Shown: positions 1-7,632, counted from the stretch's first letter. The stretch is 10,288 bases of DNA from Caldifarciminota bacterium (GCA_027025255.1 JALVRC010000031.1:1-10288), one strand, 5' to 3'. A program made the numbers and translations. The notes: a model not told the origin generated them from the sequence alone.

Positions 1-61
1 GTATTAAGGCACCATTTATTTTTATAATAAACAAATTTCCATTTTAGATATAAATTTTTAC

Positions 62-89
62 TTGACATTTCTAAAAAATCATGTAAAAT
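62..89 (+). promoter_or_regulatory. Sigma-70-type promoter for the membrane protein/regulator/receptor operon
   Basis: The -35 box TTGACA lies at 62-67 and the -10 box TAAAAT at 84-89, with a 16-bp spacer. Transcription would start near 96, giving a leader of about 37 nt before the first gene at 133. The -10 box forms the outer edge of the long palindrome at 84-122, so a protein bound there would be expected to block polymerase. The call rests on consensus match and position only. Confidence 0.75.
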
Positions 90-122
90 AAATTACTTTG
101 TTTTACAAAGTAATTTATTTTA
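84..122. promoter_or_regulatory. Perfect 17-bp inverted repeat over the -10 box and start site; likely operator
   Basis: The left arm TAAAATAAATTACTTTG (84-100) and the right arm CAAAGTAATTTATTTTA (106-122) are exact reverse complements around the 5-nt spacer TTTTA. The element covers the -10 box, the expected start site and the leader, and ends where the AAGGAGG ribosome binding site begins (122-128). Most of the left arm lies upstream of the expected start site, so mRNA from this promoter could form only the short inner stem. That favours a DNA-level operator over an RNA switch. The winged-helix protein encoded at 857-1159 in the same operon is the obvious candidate ligand, which is an inference. 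Confidence 0.7.
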
Positions 123-132
123 AGGAGGTATT

Positions 133-870
133 ATGAATACAGTAAAAAAGCAGTTTAAAAACAAAGAAATTGATGAAATAATAGAGACCGTAGGCTACAT
201 AAAAAAGCTTCGTCAGACTACAGAAAGAGGACTGGATGTTCTATGGAAATATCTTGTTGTTTTTGGAATATACATTTTTCTCGGTTCATTTATTGATATA
301 TTTATACCTTTACTTAATGGGTATATATGGTTTATTTTAATGCCTGTTGTAGGGTATATCCTGAATATTTTGTTTAAGGAGTATATTGAAGGTATTATTA
401 TCTGGGGTTTGTTTACGCTTGTAATGTTGGGTTTATATTTATTTAAGGTAGATACAGGCGTAAGTTTTTATATTCTACTTACACTTTTCATCCTATTTAT
501 AGGATTTCTACCGCCTAGTAGGTGGAAAGATAAGCCTATGCCTTTTTATATCTCAGCTAAGATTGGATTCTTCTGGATGATTATTATGATGCTTGCTGTT
601 TTATTATCCTTTGGTTTCAGTGTGGCAAACGTAGAAAACAGTGTTGGATACACATTTATTATTGCCAATGCAATAGGGCTTATTGTTACAGGTTTATTTA
701 CCCGTATTAAGATTTTGCTTCTTGGAATATGGACTTTCGTTGGCTTTAGTCTCTTAATAATGTTTGGTCTATCTGATTATATTATACTTCTTCATGGAAT
801 AACCGGTTTTTTTATGGCAGTGTTTTCTTATATGTTTATTGCAGGGTTTAAAAACAATGAAAGAGCTTAA
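133..870 (+). CDS. Polytopic membrane protein of unknown function (245 aa)
   Basis: I do not recognise the family. The first 38 residues are charged and probably cytoplasmic and helical. About eight hydrophobic segments follow, near residues 39-60, 63-82, 85-104, 110-127, 144-164, 171-189, 192-212 and 216-237. A polar loop around 128-142 (PPSRWKDKPMPF) splits them into two groups of four. No catalytic or transport motif is visible. The ATG at 133 is well supported by AAGGAGG at 122-128, four bases upstream. The gene is first in its operon and its end overlaps the winged-helix regulator by 14 bp, so the two are probably translated together. Membrane proteins paired with this type of small regulator are common, which suggests a sensing or effector role, but nothing in the sequence specifies it. 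Confidence 0.85.
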   Translation: MNTVKKQFKNKEIDEIIETVGYIKKLRQTTERGLDVLWKYLVVFGIYIFLGSFIDIFIPLLNGYIWFILMPVVGYILNILFKEYIEGIIIWGLFTLVMLGLYLFKVDTGVSFYILLTLFILFIGFLPPSRWKDKPMPFYISAKIGFFWMIIMMLAVLLSFGFSVANVENSVGYTFIIANAIGLIVTGLFTRIKILLLGIWTFVGFSLLIMFGLSDYIILLHGITGFFMAVFSYMFIAGFKNNERA

Positions 871-1159
871 TGCTTTAATTCATGAAAAAACACGATTTGC
901 TATAATGGTAAATCTTTTCATGAATAAACATCTTTCGTTTAAGGTGCTTAAAAAGAAATTGCACTTAACAGATGGGAACCTGTCAGCCCATTTACGCAGG
1001 CTTGAGAATGCAGCATACATAAAAATAAAAAAGACTTTTAAAAATAGGCGTCCTCATACTGAGGTATATATTACAGAGAAAGGTCTTGAAGAAATGGAGG
1101 TTTATCTTGATGGTATAGCGTCAATCTTAAAAAAAATAAAACAAACAAAGGAGGTGTAG
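857..1159 (+). CDS. Winged-helix transcriptional regulator, HTH_34/MarR-like (100 aa)
   Basis: This is a small one-domain DNA-binding protein. The N-terminal helix has the pattern NALIHEKTRFAIMVNLF, typical of the HTH_34 winged-helix family. The recognition helix is about residues 38-55 (TDGNLSAHLRRLENAAYI), and the wing at 56-76 carries KNRRPHTEVYITEKG. The C-terminal helix (77-96) is the likely dimer interface. No ligand domain is visible. I prefer the ATG at 857, which gives the normal family N-terminus. A TTG at 839 in the same frame would add six residues. Both lie inside the end of the membrane-protein gene, and the ribosome binding site is weak, suggesting coupled translation. The palindrome over the operon promoter makes autoregulation likely, though unproven. 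Confidence 0.88.
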   Translation: MKELNALIHEKTRFAIMVNLFMNKHLSFKVLKKKLHLTDGNLSAHLRRLENAAYIKIKKTFKNRRPHTEVYITEKGLEEMEVYLDGIASILKKIKQTKEV

Positions 1160-1160
1160 T

Positions 1161-1259
1161 ATGGCTTTTACACTGATTATACTCTCTGTAGTGGGGGAGA
1201 ATACAACTATAGATATAAATGGAGGATATGGAGGTTTTGGTGTTGAGGAGAGTTCATGA
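1161..1259 (+). CDS. 32-aa mini-ORF between regulator and receptor
   Basis: The ATG at 1161 has an ideal ribosome binding site, AAGGAGG at 1148-1154 with a 6-nt spacing, lying inside the last codons of the regulator gene (stop TAG 1157-1159). The product is MAFTLIILSVVG followed by a Gly-rich acidic stretch ending GGYGGFGVEESS. It has a short hydrophobic segment and no basic residue, and I know no family for it. Its stop codon overlaps the receptor start codon as ATGA (1256-1259). It may be a real small membrane or periplasmic peptide, or a leader whose translation delivers ribosomes to the receptor gene. The strong start signal and the overlap are direct observations; any role is inference. 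Confidence 0.6.
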   Translation: MAFTLIILSVVGENTTIDINGGYGGFGVEESS

Positions 1260-3466
1260 TATTTTTTTTGTTTGGTGTTTTAACTGGCAGTATTAACGGA
1301 AATGTGATTGATGAAGACGGTAAACCATTACCATATGTTAATGTTATTGTAAGAGGAACTGAGTTTGGAACCGCAACAGGTGAGAATGGAGAGTTTAGCA
1401 TTAACAATGTTCCAGTAGGTATACATGAGGTTGAATTTTCAATGATTGGTTATAAAACGCGTGTAATTTCGAATGTGTATGTAAAGTCTCATAGGACATA
1501 TTCTATTGATGTTCAACTTTTTCCCTCGGTAATAAGAACAAAAACAGTAAAGGTTGTTGCCTCATATTTCAGGAGTATGTCTGCTAATTCTGTCTCAGAG
1601 ATGGAATTTTCAAATAGAGAGATAAAAGATATGCCTGGGGTTACAGGTGATGTATCAAGAATGATACAGACAATGACAGGAGTTAGTATTCCTTCGGACG
1701 ACAGAAATGATATAGTTGTGAGGGGTGGTTCTCCTGATGAGAATCTATATCTTCTGGATGGCATTAAACTACCTACATTAAGCCTTTTTTCTTCTCTTGG
1801 CTCTACAGGGGGAACTATTGGAATAATAGATCCAGATTTTGTAAAGAAGCTCTCTTTTTATGCGGGTGGTTATGATGCTACCTATCCTAATGCGCTTTCA
1901 TCAGTTATAAACCTTAAAACAAGAGATGGGAGTTATGATAATAATGTTTATGCGTTTGATCTTTCTATGGGTGGATTAGGATTAAATCTTGACGGTCATA
2001 TTAATAGGCTCTCTTACTTAATATCATTTAAAAAGAGTTTTCTTGATATATTGAGTAAGTTAGGAGTTTTTGATTTAGCAGGCATCCCTGAGTATTATAC
2101 ATTTCATACCAAGCTATCATACAAACTAAACAAAAGGGATAGAATCTTTACTCATATTGTTCGCGCAGATAGCTGGATTGATATATCTGGATGGGAGGGT
2201 ATGGATGTATATGATAGGTTTGGTATGGACATATTTTCTATAGGACTAAATAAATATGTTTTTCTTAGCAGGATGGAGCTTTCTTTTGCATATATAAATC
2301 CGAAATATGGCCTTGATATTGAAACGAAAAAGAATAATTATATGTTTGCTTTTATAAATAATTCAAAAGAGCCTTATTTTCAGTTATCCTCCCGAATAAC
2401 TATACCAGTGAGCATTTTTAATCTTAATGCCGGAGCAACATATTTTTACAGAGATATATATCATTATTTAGCGTTTAAGGAAGATTCAACAGGCAATACA
2501 AATATCCCTCTGGATACGCTTGTAAGTAAAACTGGAAATACATTTGATACGGAGATGTATACAAGTGTTTCCATGAGACTTAGAGGTTTTAGACCCAATT
2601 TTGGCATTAATGCAACATATTTTGATTATACATCACAGTTATCCTTTTCTCCGACAGTTTCCCTATCTTACGATATAGCTGACAGATTGAAATTAAAATT
2701 CGGATGGGGATGGTATCATGAACATCCACAGATGATATGGCTTACTGCAAATGATGCGAACAGTTCGCTAAAGGATATGTCCTGTATTCACTACATAACA
2801 GGTTTTGAATACCTGTTAAGAGAGGATACAAGGCTTTCCATTGATGGATACATAAAATATTACAGCGATTATCCAGTGGATAAGGAAGATTCAATGAGGA
2901 TTCTTTTGAATGAAGGCGGCTCCTATGAGGGGTTTATAAACTTTGATACACTTGTATCAGAAGGTTTGGGAACTGTTAAAGGTATAGATATTACACTTCA
3001 GAAGAAGCTTTCAAAGGGCTTTTTTGCAAATATTACATACTCTTTTAACAACACAGCTTTCGTCCCCTTGAGTAAAGATACAGTGCACTCAATTTATGCA
3101 CCCGGCCATATTCTCCGTTTAACTACAAGTTTTTCTTTACCTAAGGGTTTTAGCCTGGGAGGGAAATTTGCGTGGAGTTCAGGTAGATACTATTATCCTA
3201 TAGATTCACTTAAAAGTGTTAGCGCAGGGTATCCCGTAAGGGACTATTCTAACCTCGAGAAATATCCTGATTATCATAGGTTAGATTTAAGACTGTCAAA
3301 GAAGGATTTTTATAAATATTTTTCCATTGAGTCTTACTGGGAGCTGCAGAATGTTTATAATAGAGAAAATATACGTGAATATATATGGGACAGTGATTCA
3401 CTTAAGATAAAGCCAACATATCAATGGGGTTTTATGTTCGTAGGAGGATTCAGAATAGAGTTTTAA
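1256..3466 (+). CDS. TonB-dependent-receptor-like outer-membrane protein (736 aa)
   Basis: The order of domains is that of a SusC/TonB-receptor-like protein. A very short hydrophobic N-terminus is followed by a carboxypeptidase-D-like regulatory beta domain at about 12-88 (GNVIDEDGKPLPYVNV, GEFSINNVPVGIHEV, IGYKTR). A plug domain at about 115-225 carries VRGGSPDENLYLLDGI and a late ALSSVINLKTRDG segment. A beta-barrel runs from about 230 to the end, finishing GGFRIEF with the C-terminal Phe expected for outer-membrane insertion. It would take up a bulky ligand across the outer membrane with TonB energy, but no TonB box and no substrate hint are visible. The start at 1256 has GAGGAG five bases upstream, and an in-frame stop at 1244 excludes an earlier start. 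The signal peptide is odd: short and without a basic n-region. Confidence 0.87.
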   Translation: MIFFLFGVLTGSINGNVIDEDGKPLPYVNVIVRGTEFGTATGENGEFSINNVPVGIHEVEFSMIGYKTRVISNVYVKSHRTYSIDVQLFPSVIRTKTVKVVASYFRSMSANSVSEMEFSNREIKDMPGVTGDVSRMIQTMTGVSIPSDDRNDIVVRGGSPDENLYLLDGIKLPTLSLFSSLGSTGGTIGIIDPDFVKKLSFYAGGYDATYPNALSSVINLKTRDGSYDNNVYAFDLSMGGLGLNLDGHINRLSYLISFKKSFLDILSKLGVFDLAGIPEYYTFHTKLSYKLNKRDRIFTHIVRADSWIDISGWEGMDVYDRFGMDIFSIGLNKYVFLSRMELSFAYINPKYGLDIETKKNNYMFAFINNSKEPYFQLSSRITIPVSIFNLNAGATYFYRDIYHYLAFKEDSTGNTNIPLDTLVSKTGNTFDTEMYTSVSMRLRGFRPNFGINATYFDYTSQLSFSPTVSLSYDIADRLKLKFGWGWYHEHPQMIWLTANDANSSLKDMSCIHYITGFEYLLREDTRLSIDGYIKYYSDYPVDKEDSMRILLNEGGSYEGFINFDTLVSEGLGTVKGIDITLQKKLSKGFFANITYSFNNTAFVPLSKDTVHSIYAPGHILRLTTSFSLPKGFSLGGKFAWSSGRYYYPIDSLKSVSAGYPVRDYSNLEKYPDYHRLDLRLSKKDFYKYFSIESYWELQNVYNRENIREYIWDSDSLKIKPTYQWGFMFVGGFRIEF

Positions 3467-3742
3467 AAAAGTATTGATGCTCTGGTTTTTAGAAAAAAGG
3501 ATAAATACTTAACAGGCATTTATAATATGTATTGTGTTTAACTTTATCGAGTACTTTTGATAGTATGCTTACAAGGGATTTTTACATGGAATAAACGTTC
3601 TGAAGGGCAAGGCAAGATACTATTAGATTCAATAAAAGGGCGGACTTCTATGTAAGGCTACAGGCTTAAAAGTTTAGGGTAATGTTTAGTAGAAAGAACA
3701 ATTCCCTTGTTTTTGTAAATTGTTATATAGTAATTTAATTTA
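3467..3742. other. Gene-poor intergenic stretch
   Basis: Nothing convincing is encoded here. The forward frames hold only very short ORFs without ribosome binding sites, such as a nine-codon one near 3566. No tRNA cloverleaf, known riboswitch core or GC-rich hairpin with a U-tract is visible, so the end of the receptor operon has no recognisable intrinsic terminator. An 8-bp inverted repeat (ACAAGGGA 3571-3578 and TCCCTTGT 3703-3710) spans about 140 bp and may be chance. The stretch around 3595-3680 is a little richer in G and C than its flanks, and a small RNA cannot be excluded. Confidence 0.5.
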
Positions 3743-3770
3743 TTGACAGATAATTTATTTTGTATATAAT
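3743..3770 (+). promoter_or_regulatory. Near-consensus sigma-70 promoter for the lipoprotein/protease operon
   Basis: TTGACA at 3743-3748 and TATAAT at 3765-3770 are both perfect consensus boxes, separated by 16 bp. Transcription would begin near 3777, immediately before the ribosome binding site AAGGAGG (3777-3783). The leader would therefore be only about 10-12 nt, leaving essentially no room for a riboswitch or attenuator. Such a strong promoter suggests constitutive high expression unless a repressor acts. Confidence 0.82.
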
Positions 3771-3787
3771 AAAAAAAAGGAGGTTGT

Positions 3788-4681
3788 GTGAAGAAAATAT
3801 TTTTTATGCTTTCTATATTATTATTAATGTTGGTTGGTTGTACTACTTCAGATGAAAATAGCAATAATAACACCCCAGGTAAGTATGTTTTTAGCAAAGC
3901 AGTAGATACAACAATGCCAGGAGCAGTTGTTAAGCTTATCTTTATTCATCACAGTTGTGGTGCTAACTGGCTTGCTGATGGAAATGGAAATTTAGGAAAA
4001 ACTCTAAATGAAAATAACTTTTATGTTACAGAGTGTTATTATGGATGGGATGATCATCCTGATTCAGCTCAATATGAGACAATGGGAGACCATACCGATA
4101 CTGAGGACTGGCAGTACTGGTTTAACGATATTGTTATGCCTTCTGTATATAAAACAACAGGTAATAATACCTACACAAATAAGATTGATGACCCAGGAGG
4201 AGAGAACGAGATAATTATGTTTAAATCCTGTTTTCCTAACAGTGACGTTGGAGGGAGTATTGAAGATGAAAAGAGCCTGTATAAGGCATTGCTATCATAT
4301 TTTGAAAAGCATACTGATAAGCTTTTTATTCTAATAACTCCTCCACCGATGATAGACATTTCAAACAATGATAAAACAAGAGAGCTTACTAACTGGCTAA
4401 TAAATTATGATACAGGATGGCTCTCAACCTATACAAAGGGGAATGTCTGGGTCTTTGATTTCTACAATGTGCTTACTGATCCCAATAATCACCACTGGGT
4501 AAATGGTGGTTATATTGAGCATATAGTATCCGATAGCCCAGTAGACAGTAAACATCCGAATGAACTTTACTATGACTCAGACGGTGATGATCATCCTAAT
4601 ACAGAAGGGAACCAGAAATCTACAAAGGAGTTTGTCCCTTTACTTAAAGCATACTATAATCTATGGAAATCTTACAAATAA
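3788..4681 (+). CDS. SGNH-hydrolase-like lipoprotein (297 aa)
   Basis: The N-terminus is a type II signal peptide (MKKIFFMLSILLLMLVGC) with lipobox LVGC, lipid-modified on Cys18. The next residue is Thr rather than Asp, which by the E. coli rule favours the outer membrane. The mature part resembles SGNH/GDSL-fold hydrolases. The strand ending FIHHSCG puts the likely nucleophile at Ser56, KSCFPNS at 146-152 occupies the second conserved block, a TPPPM strand follows at 184-188, and DDHPN (267-271) gives the likely catalytic Asp/His pair. The family includes esterases and carbohydrate deacetylases, but the substrate cannot be read. The GTG start at 3788 is fixed by AAGGAGG four bases upstream and by the signal peptide. 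The gene is first in an operon with a membrane protein and a secreted protease, suggesting work at the cell surface. Confidence 0.8.
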   Translation: MKKIFFMLSILLLMLVGCTTSDENSNNNTPGKYVFSKAVDTTMPGAVVKLIFIHHSCGANWLADGNGNLGKTLNENNFYVTECYYGWDDHPDSAQYETMGDHTDTEDWQYWFNDIVMPSVYKTTGNNTYTNKIDDPGGENEIIMFKSCFPNSDVGGSIEDEKSLYKALLSYFEKHTDKLFILITPPPMIDISNNDKTRELTNWLINYDTGWLSTYTKGNVWVFDFYNVLTDPNNHHWVNGGYIEHIVSDSPVDSKHPNELYYDSDGDDHPNTEGNQKSTKEFVPLLKAYYNLWKSYK

Positions 4682-4687
4682 GCGTTT

Positions 4688-5530
4688 ATGCAGTATAATA
4701 AATATCAAAATAAGAAGAAGCCAGGAAGGATATTTGTTTCTTTTGCTTTGTTTATTGTTCCAATGTTGTTTTTAATGGTTGGAGGTATTTTAGAAGATAA
4801 AATAAAGGGATTTATTGGAAAGAGCGGATGGGATATATACATGGTTGTATCCTTTTCTTTACTGATGATTTCTGTATTACTTCCTGTTGTTATGGTTTTA
4901 AAGAATATGTTTTCTGGGGAGTTTACCCTTTTTTTGAGTTCGGGTAAAAAAGCCGAGAGAATAAGAAATACAGGAATACCTGCGACTGCAACCGTTATTT
5001 ATATAGGAGAAAACAGTAGAGGTGGGGTTATGACGATTAATGATCAACCTGTTCTTAATCTTCAGCTTGAGGTAAAAATTGGCAACAGCGCTCCATACAG
5101 GGTAAGTTTTGACAGTATCATTCCAAGGGCGGATGTAGCTAAATTTCAACCCGGGGTTAGTTTTCCTGTTAGGGTGGATCCCAAAGACAAAACAAAAGTG
5201 GTTTTTGATTATAATGCCAAGATAGATGAGAGTATGCCAACATTTGGTAATAAGTGGTCAGAGGATGATAATATTTCAACAAAGTTATACGGTAGGAACG
5301 GTAAGGCAAAGGTTAAAGAAATTGTTCCAACAGGTAAAAGTGCTGGATTTAATATAGTTGTTAAGATAACATATGAGGTTTTCCCAGAAGAAGGTGAACC
5401 GTATGTCTTTTCAAAAGAGGTGTCTTTGCCAACAGAGGTGGTTAAAAAGATTGAAGGATATATTGGTAAAACAGTAAAGTGCAGGATTCATCCTTCTGAT
5501 AAAACCAAGATAAAGTTAACCTTTTATTAA
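4688..5530 (+). CDS. Membrane-anchored protein with two tandem beta-type domains (280 aa)
   Basis: Two transmembrane helices (about 14-34 and 48-72) are followed by a soluble part made of two related domains. Repeat A spans about 96-174 and repeat B about 200-280. Each begins with a G-x-A-x-V strand (PATATVIYIG; GKAKVKEIV), has a middle strand block (LNLQLEVKI; NIVVKITYEV), and ends with a matching motif: VRVDPKDKTKVVFD at 161-174 and CRIHPSDKTKIKLTF at 265-279. This resembles DUF3592-like proteins, but I cannot name the family firmly. An internal duplication is the simplest origin. The ATG is 6 bp after the lipoprotein stop and has no good ribosome binding site, so translation is probably coupled. 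The function is unknown. Confidence 0.82.
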   Translation: MQYNKYQNKKKPGRIFVSFALFIVPMLFLMVGGILEDKIKGFIGKSGWDIYMVVSFSLLMISVLLPVVMVLKNMFSGEFTLFLSSGKKAERIRNTGIPATATVIYIGENSRGGVMTINDQPVLNLQLEVKIGNSAPYRVSFDSIIPRADVAKFQPGVSFPVRVDPKDKTKVVFDYNAKIDESMPTFGNKWSEDDNISTKLYGRNGKAKVKEIVPTGKSAGFNIVVKITYEVFPEEGEPYVFSKEVSLPTEVVKKIEGYIGKTVKCRIHPSDKTKIKLTFY

Positions 5531-5543
5531 TTCGGAGTTTATT

Positions 5544-6974
5544 ATGAAGAACATTAAGGTATTTTTATTTTTTTTCTTTTTAGTTGTTTTTTCTAAAAAT
5601 GCATACGGTGTTTTTGTTAGTTTTTCAAAAGCAAGATTAGTTGCAGAGCACAAATTAATCATTGACAGTAAAGAGGATTTTTCAATTAAGAATACAATTG
5701 TTTTACACATAAAAAAAGATACAATTGCCTACGTTTTTAATCTATCACCAAGGGGATATATTGTTGTTTGTGCAAATGATGAGCTTGTTCCTGTTATTGC
5801 CTATGCTTATGAAAATAACTCTTATATTGAAGCAGAGGAGTATAACCCTTTATTCAGGCTTATAATAAACGACCTTAGAGAGCGTATTAAAATATTAAAG
5901 AAAGCTTCTTATACAATGCCTGAAATAAGGCAATTGTGGTACAGGTATATTTACAATGATACAGAGCCTAAAAACAATTTCCAGCAGTGGCCTCCTGAGG
6001 GGAGTACTCCCACTGGTGGGTGGCTACAGGAGAATTGGTCACAGGGGTCACCGTATAATGATATGTGTCCTATTGATCCACTGGATGGAGAGAGGAGTGT
6101 TGCTGGATGTCCTGCTATAGCTATGTCACAAATATTGAACTTCCAGAAAAATTTAAACAATACTCTTTTTAGTGATGGAGATGACTATTACCATTCGTAT
6201 GGAGGAAGGAACTACTGGATTGATAATGACCATGAAACATATGATTTCCCTTCATGGGAGGAATTGAATGAGTACCTTGATACGCTTGAGCAAAAATATA
6301 ATGAAAAAAGGCCTATTAATAATACTGATAAGGCAGCACTTGTATATGCATGTGGAGTAGCAGCTCATCAGGTTTTTACATCCTCTGTTTCCGGAACTTT
6401 TGGAATTTCCCAGGCGTATGACGCTTATAAAAGATTTGGATTTAACACCTGTAAGCTAATGGATACTACAGATGCAGATCTTTTTGAAAAACTCAGTGAA
6501 AACATGAAGAATGGTATGCCTGCGCATATGGGAATTGTTGATTCTATACCTCAGTATGGGCATAATGTTGTTGTTGACGGATACAACACTGATGATTGTT
6601 ATCACTTAAATTTTGGATGGGGAGGTGCATACAATGGCTGGTATAGTTTTCCCCTTACTGGAATGCCCTATGGAATGAACTATATTGAAGGTGTCATTCT
6701 TGATATTGGTGAGCCCCATCATGCTGTAGAAGAGTGTGAAGAAGAGATGAGACTGAAGGTTATAAATGGGACGTTATCATTCACACTTCCGTATGAGGCT
6801 TATGTTGAAATCATGGTATTTGATGTTGCCGGTCAGAAAAGAGTATTCAGAGCATCTGAAAAGCAAAAGGGCAAATATACTTTTGAGATTGAGGAAGGAA
6901 GTGGTTTATTCTTTGTGCTGATTAAGGTCAATGGAATGATTTATAAAAAAAGAGTAATGATTATCAGGAATTAG
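5544..6974 (+). CDS. Secreted C10 (streptopain-family) cysteine protease with propeptide and C-terminal beta tail (476 aa)
   Basis: A signal peptide (about 1-22, ending NAYG) precedes a Spi-like inhibitory propeptide at about 23-135 that includes the GYIVVCANDELVPVIAYA pattern. The protease domain follows with Cys189 in VAGCPAIAMSQILNF, His340 in GHNVVVDGY, and the FGWGG block (Trp359) near the active site. These match the Peptidase_C10 catalytic dyad and its surroundings. The last 75 residues or so (402-476) form a separate beta domain with VFDVAGQKR, a GLFFVLIKVNG core and a basic KKRVMIIRN end, resembling type IX secretion sorting tails or FlgD-like Ig domains. The protein is probably exported, processed and held at or released from the surface. 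The start has GGAG at 5534-5537. It lies 13 bp after the preceding gene. Confidence 0.9.
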   Translation: MKNIKVFLFFFFLVVFSKNAYGVFVSFSKARLVAEHKLIIDSKEDFSIKNTIVLHIKKDTIAYVFNLSPRGYIVVCANDELVPVIAYAYENNSYIEAEEYNPLFRLIINDLRERIKILKKASYTMPEIRQLWYRYIYNDTEPKNNFQQWPPEGSTPTGGWLQENWSQGSPYNDMCPIDPLDGERSVAGCPAIAMSQILNFQKNLNNTLFSDGDDYYHSYGGRNYWIDNDHETYDFPSWEELNEYLDTLEQKYNEKRPINNTDKAALVYACGVAAHQVFTSSVSGTFGISQAYDAYKRFGFNTCKLMDTTDADLFEKLSENMKNGMPAHMGIVDSIPQYGHNVVVDGYNTDDCYHLNFGWGGAYNGWYSFPLTGMPYGMNYIEGVILDIGEPHHAVEECEEEMRLKVINGTLSFTLPYEAYVEIMVFDVAGQKRVFRASEKQKGKYTFEIEEGSGLFFVLIKVNGMIYKKRVMIIRN

Positions 6975-6999
6975 CTTCTTGTTGGATTAAATCTGGATA

Positions 7000-7632
7000 A
7001 TGGCTAAAACAGCCGCTTTTGATAGGTTCACCTTACAGTATGAGGAATGGTTTGAAAGGCACAGGTTTGCGTATATATCTGAGCTTAAAGCAATAGAGAG
7101 GGTTTTACCAGAAAAGGGAGAAGGTATAGAAATTGGTGTGGGTACAGGGAGGTTTGCTCATCCATTAGGAATTAAATACGGGCTTGAACCATCAGAGAAT
7201 ATGGCTCTGTTAGCAGGAAGGAGAGGGATTAAGATTTTTAGGGGTACAGCAGAAAATATGCCTTTTCACGATGCCACATTTGATTTTGTTCTCATTACTA
7301 CAACGATCTGTTTTGTAGATAATATTGAAAAGGCGTTAAAAGAAGTCTGGCGCATCTTAAAAAAAGGAGGTGTGTTGATTGTGGGATTTATAGACAGAAA
7401 GAGTTTGATAGGAAGAACATATGAGCAGAATAAGAATAAGAATGTTTTTTATAAAGACGCTACCTTCTTTTCTGTAGATGAAATAGTGAAATATATTAAG
7501 AAGATAGGTTTTAAGCGCCTTTACTTTTTACAAACGCTTTTTCATAGGCTTGAAGAAATTAACACAGTTGAACCTATAGAGATGGGTTATGGTAAAGGGG
7601 GATTTGTTGTAATAAGAGCAGAGAAGGTTTGA
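7000..7632 (+). CDS. Class I SAM-dependent methyltransferase (210 aa)
   Basis: The protein has the Methyltransf_11 arrangement. Motif I is EIGVGTGRF at 44-52 (SAM-binding glycine loop). The acidic residue after strand 2 is Glu63 in YGLEPS, GTAENMPF lies at 82-89, FDFVLITTTICFVDN at 94-108, and LKKGGVLIVGF at 120-130. The N-terminal FDRFTLQYEEWFERH pattern is typical for this group and supports the ATG at 7000, although the ribosome binding site is weak. Substrate specificity sits in the variable C-terminal part and cannot be inferred. It follows the protease gene by 25 bp and is probably the last gene of that operon. It is the only cytoplasmic enzyme among exported or membrane products, and may be co-transcribed without a shared function. 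Confidence 0.88.
   Translation: MAKTAAFDRFTLQYEEWFERHRFAYISELKAIERVLPEKGEGIEIGVGTGRFAHPLGIKYGLEPSENMALLAGRRGIKIFRGTAENMPFHDATFDFVLITTTICFVDNIEKALKEVWRILKKGGVLIVGFIDRKSLIGRTYEQNKNKNVFYKDATFFSVDEIVKYIKKIGFKRLYFLQTLFHRLEEINTVEPIEMGYGKGGFVVIRAEKV

Noticed and set aside
3470..3524. Inverted repeat AAGTATT...AATACTT after the receptor gene, as a possible terminator
   Set aside because: The stem is short and AT-only, the loop is about 28 nt, and no U-tract follows.
3590..3690. Slightly GC-richer patch considered as a tRNA or riboswitch
   Set aside because: No cloverleaf arms, T-loop sequence or known aptamer core could be found, and it lies upstream of a strong promoter instead of in a leader.
3571..3710. 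8-bp inverted repeat ACAAGGGA/TCCCTTGT about 124 bp apart, possibly the ends of a small mobile element
   Set aside because: The match does not extend well beyond 8 bp, there is no flanking target duplication, and such repeats arise by chance in AT-rich DNA.
3658..3897. Minus-strand 79-codon ORF over the lipoprotein start
   Set aside because: It is the reverse strand of the promoter and signal-peptide coding region, with no ribosome binding site or family resemblance.
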